Shown one piece after another: positions 1-9,394 of a stretch of 64,000 nt of DNA; within the stretch, counting starts at the first letter, position 1, and every line of letters starts with the position of its first letter. Source of the stretch: Fimbriimonadaceae bacterium (GTDB lineage Bacteria; Armatimonadota; UBA10988); assembly GCA_020850355.1 (NCBI GenBank), contig JADZEX010000075.1:1-64000 (forward strand), given 5' to 3'. Made by a program: the position numbers and the translations under genes. The notes beneath the pieces were generated by a model that saw nothing but the letters and a program-made list of their open reading frames with translations, searched no databases and was not told the DNA's origin.

Positions 1-315
1 CTATTGGTACTCCAATGGGCCTGGCCCATTTTCGTTGCCCCCACCTCGCGCCAGGACCTCTGCCGCGGTGATCGGGGGCGACGGCCCCCCCTGTGGTCCC
101 CCCGAAATCGGGGGGCCGACACGGGTACCGACCCACAAGCGGCGCGGCGCCCCCCCGTGCGGTTGCCGACGCGGGCGACCACGCCGGGCAGACCATCGCG
201 AGACGGTCTGTGTAGGACCATCGGCGCCGGTGGAGGGCGGACCTTTGCTCCGGGCGGGGCCTTGCGCGGGCGGTCTGGGCGGGGCATCCTGCGGGGGAGG
301 GGCAGGAGGCGCGTG
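1..315. other. Leading non-coding stretch with hairpins
   Basis: I see no convincing gene in these 315 bases. Reading frames run through it on both strands, but they are Pro/Arg/Gly-rich translations of GC-rich DNA with no recognisable domain. There is a short inverted repeat ATTGG-TACT-CCAAT at 3-16 and a strong hairpin at 98-115 (CCCCCCG, loop AAAT, CGGGGGG). The hairpin could terminate a transcript entering from the left or sit in the leader of the first gene. Confidence 0.5.
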
Positions 316-765
316 GTGTCCGACCAGCCGAATGTGCAGCAGGCCGTGCCGTTCTTCGGGGTCACGGCGATGCCGGAGTCGTTGGCGTTCTATGTCGATG
401 GGCTGGGGTTCACGTTGACCCAACACTGGTCGCCCGAGGGCAGCATCCGGTGGTGTTGGCTGCAGCTCGAGGGCGCGGCGGTGATGCTGCAGGAGTATGT
501 CGCCAACCAGCACGGCCCCGGGCGGCCGGCCGGGACGTTGGGGCTGGGGGTCAGCATCTGCTTCATCTGCCGCGACGCGCTGGCGCTCTACCATGCCTTC
601 CGCGAGCGGGGCGTGGCGGCCAGCCGGCCGTTTGTCGGCAACGCGATGTGGGTCACCAACGTGACCGATCCCGACGGCTACCAGCTCTGCTTCGAGAGCC
701 CGACCGACAGCCCGGAGGAGACGGTCTACCAGGAGTGCAGCCCAGCGGAACGGAGCACGCCATGA
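316..765 (+). CDS. VOC (glyoxalase/bleomycin-resistance-like) family protein
   Basis: A 149-aa protein with the layout of a single vicinal-oxygen-chelate module: an N-terminal strand ending in FFGV, then FYVDGLGF, and near the C-terminus VTDPDGYQLCFE, the classic metal-site/dimer strand of this superfamily. VOC proteins include glyoxalases, dioxygenases and antibiotic-binding proteins; the substrate cannot be told here. The frame is open far upstream, but that part is arginine/proline-rich and unlike any domain. I place the start at GTG 316, six bases after AGGAGG (304-309); GTG 313 is the alternative. The stop overlaps the next ATG (ATGA), so the two genes are probably translationally coupled. 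Confidence 0.8.
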   Translation: MSDQPNVQQAVPFFGVTAMPESLAFYVDGLGFTLTQHWSPEGSIRWCWLQLEGAAVMLQEYVANQHGPGRPAGTLGLGVSICFICRDALALYHAFRERGVAASRPFVGNAMWVTNVTDPDGYQLCFESPTDSPEETVYQECSPAERSTP

Positions 766-1808
766 ATCCCCTGTGGCCGACGGTGGTCGCCTTGCTGTTG
801 GCCCCGGCGCCGACTGCTTGGACCGTGGTGACGCTGGCCGGGACGGGCCAGGCCGGCACCAGTGGCGACGGCGGGCCGGCGCTGGCGGCGCTGTTGGACC
901 AGCCCTTCGGCCTGCTGCGCGGTCCGGACGGCGCGGTCTGGGTCTGCGAGTACCACAGCGGCGCGGTCCGCCGGATCACCGCCGAAGGTCGGGTGGAGAG
1001 CGTCGTCCCGGCCGACGGCACCTTCCGGGAGCCGCACGAGATTCGCTTCGACGCGGCCGGCGATCTGTGGGTGGCCGACACGGGGCATCACCGCGTGGCG
1101 AAGGTGGATCTCCCAGCGGCGACGATCAGCACGGTCGCAGGGAGCGGCGTGGCGGGCTTTGCGGGCGATGGCGGTGCGGCCACGGCGGCGCAGTTGCGGT
1201 TGCCGATCAGCATTCAGTTCAACGCCGCGGGCGACCTCTTCATCTGCGACATCGGCAACCACCGCGTGCGGCGGGTGGACCACGCCAGCGGGGTGATCAG
1301 CACCTACGCCGGGACCGGCCAGCGCGGCCCGACGCCTGACGGCGCGCGCTACGCCGAGGCGCCGCTGAACGGGCCGCGGTCGCTGGACATCGACGCGGCG
1401 GGCAACCTCTGGCTGGCGCTTCGGGAGGGCAATCAGGTGTGGCGGCTCGACGCCGCCAGCGGCACCGCGACGCGGGTCGCCGGGAGCGGCAAGCCTGGCT
1501 ACAGCGGCGACGGCGGGCCGGCGCTGGCGGCGACGCTGAGCGGCCCAAAGGGGCTGGCGCTGAATGCGGCCGGGACGCGGCTCTATCTGGCCGACACCGA
1601 GAGCAGCACGATTCGGGTGATCGACGTGGCCACCGGGCGGATCGACCTGGTCGCCGGGACCGGGCGTGCCGGGCGCGGGGCTGATGGTCCGGCGGCGGCC
1701 TGTGCCCTGGCGCGGCCGCACGGCATCGCCGTCGATCTCGATGGCAGCCTGCTGGTGGGTGATAGCTACAATCACCTGGTGCGGCAGATCCGACCGGCGC
1801 AGGACTAA
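762..1808 (+). CDS. Secreted NHL-repeat beta-propeller protein
   Basis: A 348-aa protein beginning with a hydrophobic signal-like segment (about residues 1-20) followed by tandem NHL repeats. The repeat signature AGTG..G..GDGG.A..A.L..P recurs about every 55-60 residues, alternating with strands such as LWVADTGHHRV and LFICDIGNHRVRR. This predicts a six-bladed propeller, probably periplasmic or extracellular and used for ligand or protein binding; some relatives are lyases or lactonases. No catalytic residues can be assigned. The start ATG overlaps the stop of the VOC gene by four bases, so expression is likely coupled. Confidence 0.85.
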   Translation: MNPLWPTVVALLLAPAPTAWTVVTLAGTGQAGTSGDGGPALAALLDQPFGLLRGPDGAVWVCEYHSGAVRRITAEGRVESVVPADGTFREPHEIRFDAAGDLWVADTGHHRVAKVDLPAATISTVAGSGVAGFAGDGGAATAAQLRLPISIQFNAAGDLFICDIGNHRVRRVDHASGVISTYAGTGQRGPTPDGARYAEAPLNGPRSLDIDAAGNLWLALREGNQVWRLDAASGTATRVAGSGKPGYSGDGGPALAATLSGPKGLALNAAGTRLYLADTESSTIRVIDVATGRIDLVAGTGRAGRGADGPAAACALARPHGIAVDLDGSLLVGDSYNHLVRQIRPAQD

Positions 1809-1848
1809 CCGCCCGCGGCCCGAACCCGCCGCGGGGAGACCACTGGTG

Positions 1849-3057
1849 GTGCGACGACCGTGGCTGCTGCTGCTGCTGCTGGAGGCGGTCGCGATGGGTC
1901 AGACGACCCCGGCGCGCTTTGTGCAGGATCGCTTCGCCATCGGCCTGTGGGTCGATCCACCGGTCGACGACCGGGCCGCCGAGCGCTACGCCGAGCTGGC
2001 GGCAGCCAACTTCACGGTCGTCCTGGGCGGCTTCGGGGCCCGCACGGCCGAACAGGTGAAGCGGCAGTTGGAGCTGTGTGAGCAGCACGACCTGCGGGCG
2101 ATCGTCGCCCGGGCCGGCCTGCCGCCGGAGCAGTTGCCGACCGGGCCGGCGCTGTGGGGGTACATGGTCCGCGACGAGCCGAACTGCGCGGCGTTTGCGG
2201 GACTGCGCGCCGAGGTCGACGCGCTGCGGGCGGCGCGGCCGGGGAAGCTGGCTTACATCAACCTCTTCCCGAACTACGCCAGCCCGGCCCAGCTTGGCGC
2301 GGCGACCTACGAGGAGCATATCGCGCGGTTCCAGCGCGAGGTGGTTCCCGATGTCTTGTCGATGGACCACTACCCACCGCTGCAGCCGCAGGCCGACGGC
2401 CGCGACGGCTACTGCGCCAACCTGGCGGTGCTGCGAGAGCAGAGCCTGGCCGCGGGTGTGCCGTTCTGGAACTTCTTCAACACGATGCCCTTCGGGCCGC
2501 ACTGGGACCCGACCGAAGCCGACCTGCGCTGGCAGGTCCACGCCTCGTTGGCCTACGGCGCCAAGGGGGTGCTCTACTTCTGCTACTGGACGCCCCGCGG
2601 GGACGAGTTCCCGAAGGGCGGCGCGATCCTAACCGCCGAGGGTCGCCGGACGCGCCACTACGGGCAGGCGCAACGGATCAACGGCGGCTTGAAGCAGTGG
2701 GGCCCGACGCTGCTGCAGCTCACCAGCCGCGCGGTCTACCGCCTGCGGCCGGGCGCTGATCCGGCAGAGGCCCTGGCCGGCTGCCCGCTGACCGCCGCCG
2801 TGGCGCCGCACGGTGACTACCTGATCGGCAGCTTCACCCATGCCGACGGCCGGCGGGCGGTGCTGCTGGTGAACTACGACCGCGCCTTCACGAGCTGGCC
2901 GACGGTGAGCTTCGACGTGCCACCGGCGGCCGTGCTGGAGGTCAGCACCGAGACGGGCGCGGCGGCGCCGGTGGTGGACGACTCCCCGGACCTCCCCGGT
3001 CTGCAGCTCTCGCTGGACAGCGGCGGCGCGCGGCTGTTCCTGCTGCCGCCGGCCTAG
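1849..3057 (+). CDS. Secreted TIM-barrel glycoside-hydrolase-like protein
   Basis: About 402 aa. The N-terminus is a leucine-run signal peptide (RRPWLLLLLLEAVAMGQ), so the start is taken at GTG 1849 (GTG 1846 is equivalent), behind GGGGAG at about 1833-1838. The mature part looks like a GH42/GH5-type TIM barrel: GLWVDPP near the start, GYMVRDEPN (candidate acid/base Glu in DEPN), YINLFPNYA, LSMDHYP, and a late barrel strand GVLYFCYW. A C-terminal beta domain follows. Such proteins usually act on glycans, but family and substrate are not identifiable by eye. It follows the NHL gene by 40 bases and converges on the next gene with three bases between stops. Confidence 0.7.
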   Translation: MRRPWLLLLLLEAVAMGQTTPARFVQDRFAIGLWVDPPVDDRAAERYAELAAANFTVVLGGFGARTAEQVKRQLELCEQHDLRAIVARAGLPPEQLPTGPALWGYMVRDEPNCAAFAGLRAEVDALRAARPGKLAYINLFPNYASPAQLGAATYEEHIARFQREVVPDVLSMDHYPPLQPQADGRDGYCANLAVLREQSLAAGVPFWNFFNTMPFGPHWDPTEADLRWQVHASLAYGAKGVLYFCYWTPRGDEFPKGGAILTAEGRRTRHYGQAQRINGGLKQWGPTLLQLTSRAVYRLRPGADPAEALAGCPLTAAVAPHGDYLIGSFTHADGRRAVLLVNYDRAFTSWPTVSFDVPPAAVLEVSTETGAAAPVVDDSPDLPGLQLSLDSGGARLFLLPPA

Positions 3058-3060
3058 GCG

Positions 3061-4014
3061 CTACCCCAGCACCTCGGCCAGGCCGATCCCAGACTCGCCG
3101 GCCACCGAGTAGAGCAGATAGACCCGCTGGTCGACGTCGACGAAGATCGCCGGGTCGCGCAGCGCGTGCTCGCGGCCGGTCGCCGCTCCGGCGATCGACG
3201 GTGTCACCGGCAGGTCGACGCCTTCGGCGACGGTCTCCGGGCGGAGCACCTCGACCAGCGGTCCAGCCTGCCAGGTCTGCCAGTCGTCGGTCAGGGGCAC
3301 GGTCCGCCGGAGAATCCGCTCTGGCGCGTCGCCGATGTTGCTGTAGTAGACGTCCAGTAGCTCATTGCGACGGTGCACGGCGACATGGCGCGGGCCGGGG
3401 GTGTTGCCGCTGGGGCTGGGTTGGGTGCGGTCCGGCAGCACGGCGTGGCTCTCTTCGAAAGGCTGCAGACCGTCGGGTGAGCGGTACAGCAGGCCGCCTT
3501 TGGCGAGGGCGAACCACTGCTCCTGGTATGGGAAGGCCCGGAAGTAGAAGGTGCCGAGGGCGGCCGGCAGCGCGGCCCAGTGCAGCCCATCGACTGACCG
3601 CGCGACGTAGCTGAGCTGTCCGCCGCCGGCCTTGGCCGGGCCATGGAAGTACATCCGCAGCTCCCGCCGGGCGTGGTCGATGTGGACGTCGGGCGAGGCC
3701 AGGTGGCCCTGGCAACTGGGCACCTGGTCCAGCCGCAAGGTGCCGGGCTGGTAGATCGTCCAGGGTCCGCTGAGCTGGTCGGCGGTCGCCAGGCGGATGT
3801 AGCGTCCGCTATGGTGCGCGAAGTAGAGGTAGTACCGCCCGAGGCGCTGCGGCAGCCAGTCGGGTGCGCGGATCAGCGACGGCCCGTTGAGGTTGTGGCC
3901 ATCCCGGCCCGGCAGCATCGCCGGTGAGATGATGGGCGCGGGCGTGACCCGCCGGACCACCGCGGGGGGCGGATCGGCAGCGGTCAGGGCGGTCAGCAGG
4001 AGCAGCGCTGGCAT
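3061..4014 (-). CDS. Secreted GH43/GH32-like five-bladed propeller protein
   Basis: A 317-aa protein starting at ATG 4014 with a short signal peptide (MPALLLLTALTAADPPP). The body resembles the arabinanase/fructosidase-type five-bladed propeller: NLNGPSLIRAPDW near the N-terminus, YYLYFAHHSGRYIRLATAD, SPDVHIDHARRELRMYFHG, and LRDPAIFVDVDQRVYLLYS near the C-terminus. Relatives hydrolyse plant or host polysaccharides. The acidic catalytic residues cannot be assigned with certainty. It fits the carbohydrate-degrading theme of the window. Confidence 0.75.
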   Translation of the reverse strand: MPALLLLTALTAADPPPAVVRRVTPAPIISPAMLPGRDGHNLNGPSLIRAPDWLPQRLGRYYLYFAHHSGRYIRLATADQLSGPWTIYQPGTLRLDQVPSCQGHLASPDVHIDHARRELRMYFHGPAKAGGGQLSYVARSVDGLHWAALPAALGTFYFRAFPYQEQWFALAKGGLLYRSPDGLQPFEESHAVLPDRTQPSPSGNTPGPRHVAVHRRNELLDVYYSNIGDAPERILRRTVPLTDDWQTWQAGPLVEVLRPETVAEGVDLPVTPSIAGAATGREHALRDPAIFVDVDQRVYLLYSVAGESGIGLAEVLG

Positions 4015-4060
4015 GGCGTGCGGTATACCACCGGCGCCCCACCAACGCAAGCCGGCTCGC

Positions 4061-5152
4061 TCAGTGTCCGCCGTGCTCCGCGGCCGCCCCTGGCGCGGCG
4101 GCTGGTGCGCCGTGTTCGTCGCCACCCCAGTTGCCGGCGGGCTCCGGCCGTGGCGGGGGCTCGGAGTGCTGGTCGGCCTGGCCGTGCCCGCCGCTGGCGG
4201 CGGGCTCCTTGGCCGGTGCCGGACGCGGCTTGCCGTCGGCTGGCGGATGGTCCTTCTGGTGCGGCAGCCCGGTCGGCACCAGGGCGTTGCCGATGGGACT
4301 GGTGATGTCCTTCGGCTGGCTGACCGCGTCGGCGCGGCTGAGCCGGTCGTAAGCATCGATCGGCTGGCGGGTGATCACGATCTCGATCCGCCGGTTGCGG
4401 GCCAGTTCGGCGGCATTGCGGCCCTGGGTCAGCGGCAGCGAGTCGGCGAAACCGCTGCAGACGAGCTGGCGGCGGCTGAAACCGTGCCGCTCCTCCAAGT
4501 AGCGCGCCACGCTGCCGGCGCGGGCGCAGCTCAGCTCCCAGTTGCTGGGGTAGGCGGCGGAGCGGATCGGGCGACTGTCGGTATGGCCCTGAACCTCGAT
4601 CTTGTTGCCGGTCAGGCGCAGCTTCGGGGCCAGCGAATCGAGCAGCCGGCGAAACCAGCCACTGAGTCCGGCCGAACCACTCTCGAACGGCACCAGCCCG
4701 CCCGACGAGCTGACGGTCTCGTCGAGGGTGATCACCGCGCCGCGGCCGGTCAGCTTGGTCTTGAGCTGCTTCTCGACATGCAGCTTCTTGGCCAGCTTGG
4801 CGACGTCGTCGACCACCGCCGTGAGTTCGCGGTCGGCGCGGGATTCGCCCTTCTTGTTGCCGGGGGTGCCGCCGGCGTGGATCAGCATCGCCGGATTCTG
4901 CCCCGGCCCGCCATCGGGCATCAGGCCGGCGGTCGGGGTCTTGACCTTCCGACCAACGACGCCCTCGGCGCCGCCCGCGATGGGGGCAAAGGCCTGGTGC
5001 ATCGACTCGACCAGCTTCTTCATCTTGGCCGCATCGACCTGCGACATCGTGTAGAGCACGATGAAGAGGGCCATGATCAGCGTCACCATGTCGGCGTAGC
5101 TGACCAGCCAGACCGCGCCGTGTCCGCCGCCTCCGCCTTCCTCGTCGCTCAT
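4061..5152 (-). CDS. motB: Flagellar motor stator protein MotB
   Basis: A 363-aa MotB. The single transmembrane helix has the family signature WLVSYADMVTLIMALF, with the proton-binding aspartate at D21, followed by a plug-like helix. A C-terminal OmpA/MotB peptidoglycan-binding domain lies at about residues 165-265 (VQGHTDSRP, then AELARNRRIEIVI). The last roughly 90 residues are a Pro/Ala/His/Gly-rich tail beyond the usual family length of about 260-300. The start directly abuts the motA stop, so the pair is one transcription unit. No other flagellar genes lie in this window. Confidence 0.95.
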   Translation of the reverse strand: MSDEEGGGGGHGAVWLVSYADMVTLIMALFIVLYTMSQVDAAKMKKLVESMHQAFAPIAGGAEGVVGRKVKTPTAGLMPDGGPGQNPAMLIHAGGTPGNKKGESRADRELTAVVDDVAKLAKKLHVEKQLKTKLTGRGAVITLDETVSSSGGLVPFESGSAGLSGWFRRLLDSLAPKLRLTGNKIEVQGHTDSRPIRSAAYPSNWELSCARAGSVARYLEERHGFSRRQLVCSGFADSLPLTQGRNAAELARNRRIEIVITRQPIDAYDRLSRADAVSQPKDITSPIGNALVPTGLPHQKDHPPADGKPRPAPAKEPAASGGHGQADQHSEPPPRPEPAGNWGGDEHGAPAAAPGAAAEHGGH

Positions 5153-5950
5153 TTATGCGGCCTCCTTGGCGGCGCCGCCCGAAGCGTCGGTGATCTGCTG
5201 CCGAATCGCGGCCGGCAGGTAGGCCTTCAGGCGGTCTTCCAGGTTGCGCGGGTTCTCGCCGGCCTGGATCCCCAGCAGGCCTTCCAGAATCAGCTTGTAG
5301 CGGAAGATCTCCTCGTCGCTCTTGATCGCCAGCTTCTTGCCGACCGGCATGAAGAAGGCGTTGGCGAGGCCACAGCCGTAGAAGGTGCACAGCAGGGCCA
5401 GGGCCATCTTGTGGCCGACGGTGCTGGGGTCGAGGTCGGAGAGCATCGCCACCAGGCCGAGCAGGGTACCCACCAGCGCGTAGCCCGGCGCCACCGAGCC
5501 GAGGAAGTCGTAGATCCCCCGCACCTCGGCGTGGCGGTGCTTCTTGGCCGCCAGGTCGGCCTCCAGGATCAGGCGGGTCGACTCGGGGTCGAGGCCGTCC
5601 ACGACGAACTGCGTGCCGCGGGCCAGGAACGGGTCGTCGAAGTTCTTGACCATCGAGTCCAGCGCCAGCAGACCCTCGCGGCGGACCATCGAGCACATCT
5701 CGACAAGCTGCGAGACGGTCTCGACGAGGTTGTGATGCTCGCTCTTGATGACCTTCATCAGCCCGGCCGGGGCCTTCTTGACGAGGTCCATCGGGTACGC
5801 CAGGCAGCACGCCATCAGCGTGCCGCCGATGGCCGTCAAGGCCGCTGCGACGTTGATGTAGCTAAGCGGATTGCCGCCTTCGATGATGATCGTCACGAAG
5901 ATGATCACCGCGGTGCCGACCAGGCCGATCAGTGAAGTGATGTCCATCAT
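5153..5950 (-). CDS. motA: Flagellar motor stator protein MotA
   Basis: A 265-aa MotA/TolQ/ExbB-family membrane protein. Four hydrophobic segments are visible: residues about 5-25 (ITSLIGLVGTAVIIFV), 32-50, and the pair around 150-170 (GYALVGTLLGLVAML) and 180-200 (MALALLCTFYGCGLANAFF). The long cytoplasmic loop carries the charged stretch that contacts FliG. It forms the proton channel with the adjacent MotB. The start is ATG 5950 (a second ATG follows at 5947). A sigma-28-like promoter lies just upstream. Confidence 0.95.
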   Translation of the reverse strand: MMDITSLIGLVGTAVIIFVTIIIEGGNPLSYINVAAALTAIGGTLMACCLAYPMDLVKKAPAGLMKVIKSEHHNLVETVSQLVEMCSMVRREGLLALDSMVKNFDDPFLARGTQFVVDGLDPESTRLILEADLAAKKHRHAEVRGIYDFLGSVAPGYALVGTLLGLVAMLSDLDPSTVGHKMALALLCTFYGCGLANAFFMPVGKKLAIKSDEEIFRYKLILEGLLGIQAGENPRNLEDRLKAYLPAAIRQQITDASGGAAKEAA

Positions 5951-5982
5951 GCCTACCCGTCGTCTAGGATGGTCCTGACTCC

Positions 5983-6009
5983 CCATCGGCCAGCGGCTGG
6001 AGCGCTTAA
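5983..6009 (-). promoter_or_regulatory. Sigma-28 (FliA/SigD)-type promoter for motAB
   Basis: On the minus strand TTAA (6009-6006) is followed by exactly 15 bases and then GCCGATGG (5990-5983). The flagellar sigma consensus is TAAA-N15-GCCGATAA. The predicted transcription start is near 5976, about 26 bases before the motA ATG. Confidence 0.7.
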
Positions 6010-6092
6010 GGCCGTCCGATGACCTGACGGTGTCGGGCGAGGCCTCTTGCGGGCGGTCGGGGTTGCTGGCAGACTGCGGGTCGGAGAGCAGC

Positions 6093-7238
6093 GTGCGGAT
6101 CCTGGTCGCCCCGGATTCCTTCAAAGACTGCCTGCCGGCGGCGGCGGTGGCGGCGGCGCTGGCGGCCGGTTGTCGCCGCGTGGTGCCGGACGCGACGGTC
6201 GTCGAGCTGCCGCTGGCCGACGGCGGGCAGGGGACCACCGCGGCGCTGGTCGCCGCGCTCGGCGGCGAGTGGCGGACGGCCACCGTCAGCGACCCGTTAG
6301 GCCGGCCGATCAGCGCCCGCTTCGGCTGGCTCCCCGCCGAGCGCCTGGCGATCCTCGAGATGGCGTCCGCCTCGGGCTTGGAGCGGCTGGCCGCGACCGA
6401 GCGCGACGCGCGGGTGACCAGCACCGCCGGCACCGGCGAGCTGCTGCGGGCCGCGCTCGAGCTGGGCGCGCGGCAGATTCTGCTGGGCATCGGCGGCAGC
6501 GCCACCAACGATGGCGGCGCCGGATTCGCCACAGCCCTCGGCGCGCGGCTGCTGGACGGCCGTGGCGCTGAGCTGCCGCCCGGCGGCGCGGCGCTGGCGG
6601 GGCTGGCCCAGATCGACACCCGGGGGCTCGATCCACGGCTGACGCAGGTCGCGCTGCAGGTCGCCTGCGACGTCGACAACCCGCTCTGCGGGCCGCGCGG
6701 CGCGAGTGCGGTGTACGGTCCGCAGAAGGGCGCCGACAGCGCGGCGGTGGCTGTGCTGGATGCCGCCCTGGCGCACTACGGCTGCCTCTTGGCCCGCGAC
6801 CTCGGCCGGGCGGTGGCCGAGCAGCCTGGCGCCGGCGCGGCGGGCGGGCTGGGGGCGGGGCTGCTGGCCTTCACCTCGGCGCGGCTCTCGCCGGGGATCG
6901 AACTGGTCCTGCAGGCCGTGCGGTTCGACCAGCAGCTCGCCGACGCCGACTTGGTGATCAGCGGCGAGGGTCGCCTCGATGCGCAGACGCTGCACGGCAA
7001 GACGCTGGCCGGCGTGCTGCGGCACGCGCAACCGGCGGGCGTGCCGGTGGTGGCGGTGGCGGGCGCGGTCAGCGGGGACCTGGCGGCGCTGCGGGCCGCC
7101 GGCCTGGCGGGCGCGGTGGCCCTGCCGCGCGGGCCGTTGGATCTGGCGACGGCGCTGGCGCAGGCGCCCGAGCTGCTGGCGGTTGCCGCCGAGACGGTGC
7201 TCGGGATCTTCCTGGCGGGCCGTCAGCGCAGCTCGTAG
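6093..7238 (+). CDS. Glycerate kinase (type I, GlxK/GarK family)
   Basis: A 381-aa protein, the usual length of the family, which phosphorylates D-glycerate to 2- or 3-phosphoglycerate. Family landmarks are in order: VAPDSFKDCLPA at the N-terminus, GIGGSATNDGGAG in the middle and GEGRLDAQTLHGK toward the C-terminus. GTG 6093 is chosen because it places the V-R-I-L-V-A-P-D strand at the very start and follows GGAGAG (6083-6088). Its 3' end overlaps that of the convergent glycosyltransferase gene by 16 bases. Confidence 0.9.
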   Translation: MRILVAPDSFKDCLPAAAVAAALAAGCRRVVPDATVVELPLADGGQGTTAALVAALGGEWRTATVSDPLGRPISARFGWLPAERLAILEMASASGLERLAATERDARVTSTAGTGELLRAALELGARQILLGIGGSATNDGGAGFATALGARLLDGRGAELPPGGAALAGLAQIDTRGLDPRLTQVALQVACDVDNPLCGPRGASAVYGPQKGADSAAVAVLDAALAHYGCLLARDLGRAVAEQPGAGAAGGLGAGLLAFTSARLSPGIELVLQAVRFDQQLADADLVISGEGRLDAQTLHGKTLAGVLRHAQPAGVPVVAVAGAVSGDLAALRAAGLAGAVALPRGPLDLATALAQAPELLAVAAETVLGIFLAGRQRSS

Positions 7239-9394
7239 ACCGTCGTCAGGCGGGACTCGTCGGGAAACACCGGCACCAGGCGGCCAGCCGCAAGGGCCTG
7301 GGCCACCAACGCTGCGTCGTCGGTGCCGCTGGTGCGGTTGGTCGGAAAGGCCGGCTCGAAGACCAGCGCATGGGTCACGCCGAGCGCCCGCCAGGCCGCC
7401 AGGTAGGCGTCGACCGACCGCCGGGCGTGGTCGGCGATCAGCGTGTTGTGGCCGCGCTCGCCCCACAGGTAGTCGCGGTCCAGAGCGTAGCCGCGCGGCT
7501 CGCCGAGCAGGATCACCTTGGCGGTCGGGGCGGTGTGGGCGTTGATCCACTGCATCGCCCGCGTGCCCGGGGCGCCGCGTTGGAAGTACTCCTCGACGCT
7601 CCGCCCGCCCAGAGCCACCTGCAGCGCCGGGAACGTCGCGCGTTGGGTGTAGCCCAGCCCGCCGGCCACCTGCAGCGCCAGCGCCAGGGCCATGACGCTG
7701 CCGGCCAGTGGCAGCCGCAGCAGGGCGTCGGCACCCCAGGCCACCAGCAGCGCCCAGAGCGCGAGGTGCGGCACCAGGTAGCGGGTGTACTGCATCGAGA
7801 CGAACCAGAGCAGCCCCATCACCAGCAGATGCGCCACCAGCAGCGAGGCCACGCGGGCGGTGTCGATGGTGGTGGTCTCACGAATCGCTCGCGCCGTTGG
7901 GACCTCCACGGCGCGACCGAACTCGGGCCGGTAGACCTGCCGCACGGTCTCGTCCCGCGTCTCGGTGTAGGGCACCCAGGGCTCGCGCCGCCGGCGGCGG
8001 CGCAACCCGCCCAGCACCAGCAGGGCCGGCAGGCCGGCGGCCAGCCAGAGCGGGCCGAGGCGGCTCTGACCGTCGAAGGTGAGCCCCTTGTCGTAGAACC
8101 AGTCCGGGTCGAAGGTCACGTGCCAGGCCGCGGTCAGCAGGCGTGTCAAGCTGTGGTGGCTCCGCTCGGTGGGCTCCAGGACCTCCACGCTGCCATCCTC
8201 GCGGCGCCTGAAGGCGCGGCCGAAGTCGTGGTGCGCGGCCTGGTACTGCGCGGCGCGGTCGGCGCTCCAGTGTGGACTGGCGAAGACGCCGTGGGCGAAT
8301 GGGAAGACCGGGTTGCCCGTCGCCAGCCAGGTCCGCGCGATCCACGGCCCGGCGACCAGCGCCGCCAGCAGGGCCACCCGCAGGGCGTCGGCCCGGATCG
8401 CGCGCTGCGGCAGGCCGTCGCGCCAGCCGAGGCCGACGATCAGCGCCAGCAGGACCGCCACCACCAGCACCCCGGTGTACTTGGTGCCGTAACACAAGCC
8501 GCCAGCGAGGCCGATCAGCGGCAGCCACTGCGGCAGCCGGTCGCGCGGCTGGAAGCTGCCGTCGGGCCGTGCCCGCACGGCCTCGCTGCGCAGGTTGAGG
8601 TAGCGCAGCAGGCCCCACCAGGCCAGCAACTGGTAGACCGCGAACCCCGCCTCGGTGTAGGCGCTGCCCGCCTGGAACAGCACCAGCGGGGTGGTGGCAC
8701 ACAGCAGCACGGCCAGCCAGCCGCACCGGGGACCCAGGAAATCGCGGCCCAGGAGGCCGACCAGCAGCAGCGCCAGCAGGCCGTAAACGGTCTGCACCCC
8801 CTGCGCCAGCGAGGCGTCGCCGACCAGCAGGGCCAGCGTGTAGAGCATCTCCAGGGTCAGCGGGAAGGCCGTGTGGTGGTCGTAGGGCAGCACCGTCACC
8901 CAGCCGGTGCGGGCGTAGACCTTCGGGGCGGCGAGGTGGTAAGTCAGGTCGTCCCAGGCCACCGGAGGCAGCCAGGCCACCAGCAGCGCGGCCGCGGTCA
9001 GCAGCAGCAGCAGCAGCCCGACGGCCAGACTGGCCCAGCGCGGCCAGGCCCCACCGGGCCAGAGCTGCGGCCAGACCTCGACGGCTTCGAAGGCGACGGT
9101 CGTCTCCGCGGTGCGTCGCCGCAGTGCCGCGGCCGCCGCCCGCTCGCGCCGCAGCGGTGCCACGCCCAGCGCCAGCGCGCCGAGCAGCAGCAGCCAGGCG
9201 ACCGGGGTGGACAACCCGCCGAACAGGCCGACGGCCAGGGTGAGGTAGGCCAGCGCGGCGAGACCCAGCGGCAGCCGCACCGCCAGCTTGCGCAGCGGGC
9301 CGTCCAGCAGCAGCCGTTCGCAGCGCGCCAGCAGCGCGGTGCCGAGGGCGTAGCCCGCGGCGACGAACAGTGCCAGCAGCAGGGCCCGCGTCAC
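7223..9394 (-). CDS. Polytopic membrane glycosyltransferase (GT39/ArnT-like)
   Basis: About 723 aa with a dozen or so hydrophobic helices, for example near the start (ALLLALFVAAGYALGTALL) and through the middle. The first periplasmic loop has WDDLTYHLAAPK, matching the acidic D-(D/E)-x-x-Y-H motif of PMT/ArnT-type lipid-phosphosugar transferases. The C-terminal part is a soluble domain. The start is GTG 9394, which overlaps the stop of the small upstream ORF as GTGA. It probably adds sugars to a cell-envelope component; donor and acceptor are unknown. Confidence 0.75.
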   Translation of the reverse strand: MTRALLLALFVAAGYALGTALLARCERLLLDGPLRKLAVRLPLGLAALAYLTLAVGLFGGLSTPVAWLLLLGALALGVAPLRRERAAAAALRRRTAETTVAFEAVEVWPQLWPGGAWPRWASLAVGLLLLLLTAAALLVAWLPPVAWDDLTYHLAAPKVYARTGWVTVLPYDHHTAFPLTLEMLYTLALLVGDASLAQGVQTVYGLLALLLVGLLGRDFLGPRCGWLAVLLCATTPLVLFQAGSAYTEAGFAVYQLLAWWGLLRYLNLRSEAVRARPDGSFQPRDRLPQWLPLIGLAGGLCYGTKYTGVLVVAVLLALIVGLGWRDGLPQRAIRADALRVALLAALVAGPWIARTWLATGNPVFPFAHGVFASPHWSADRAAQYQAAHHDFGRAFRRREDGSVEVLEPTERSHHSLTRLLTAAWHVTFDPDWFYDKGLTFDGQSRLGPLWLAAGLPALLVLGGLRRRRRREPWVPYTETRDETVRQVYRPEFGRAVEVPTARAIRETTTIDTARVASLLVAHLLVMGLLWFVSMQYTRYLVPHLALWALLVAWGADALLRLPLAGSVMALALALQVAGGLGYTQRATFPALQVALGGRSVEEYFQRGAPGTRAMQWINAHTAPTAKVILLGEPRGYALDRDYLWGERGHNTLIADHARRSVDAYLAAWRALGVTHALVFEPAFPTNRTSGTDDAALVAQALAAGRLVPVFPDESRLTTVYELR

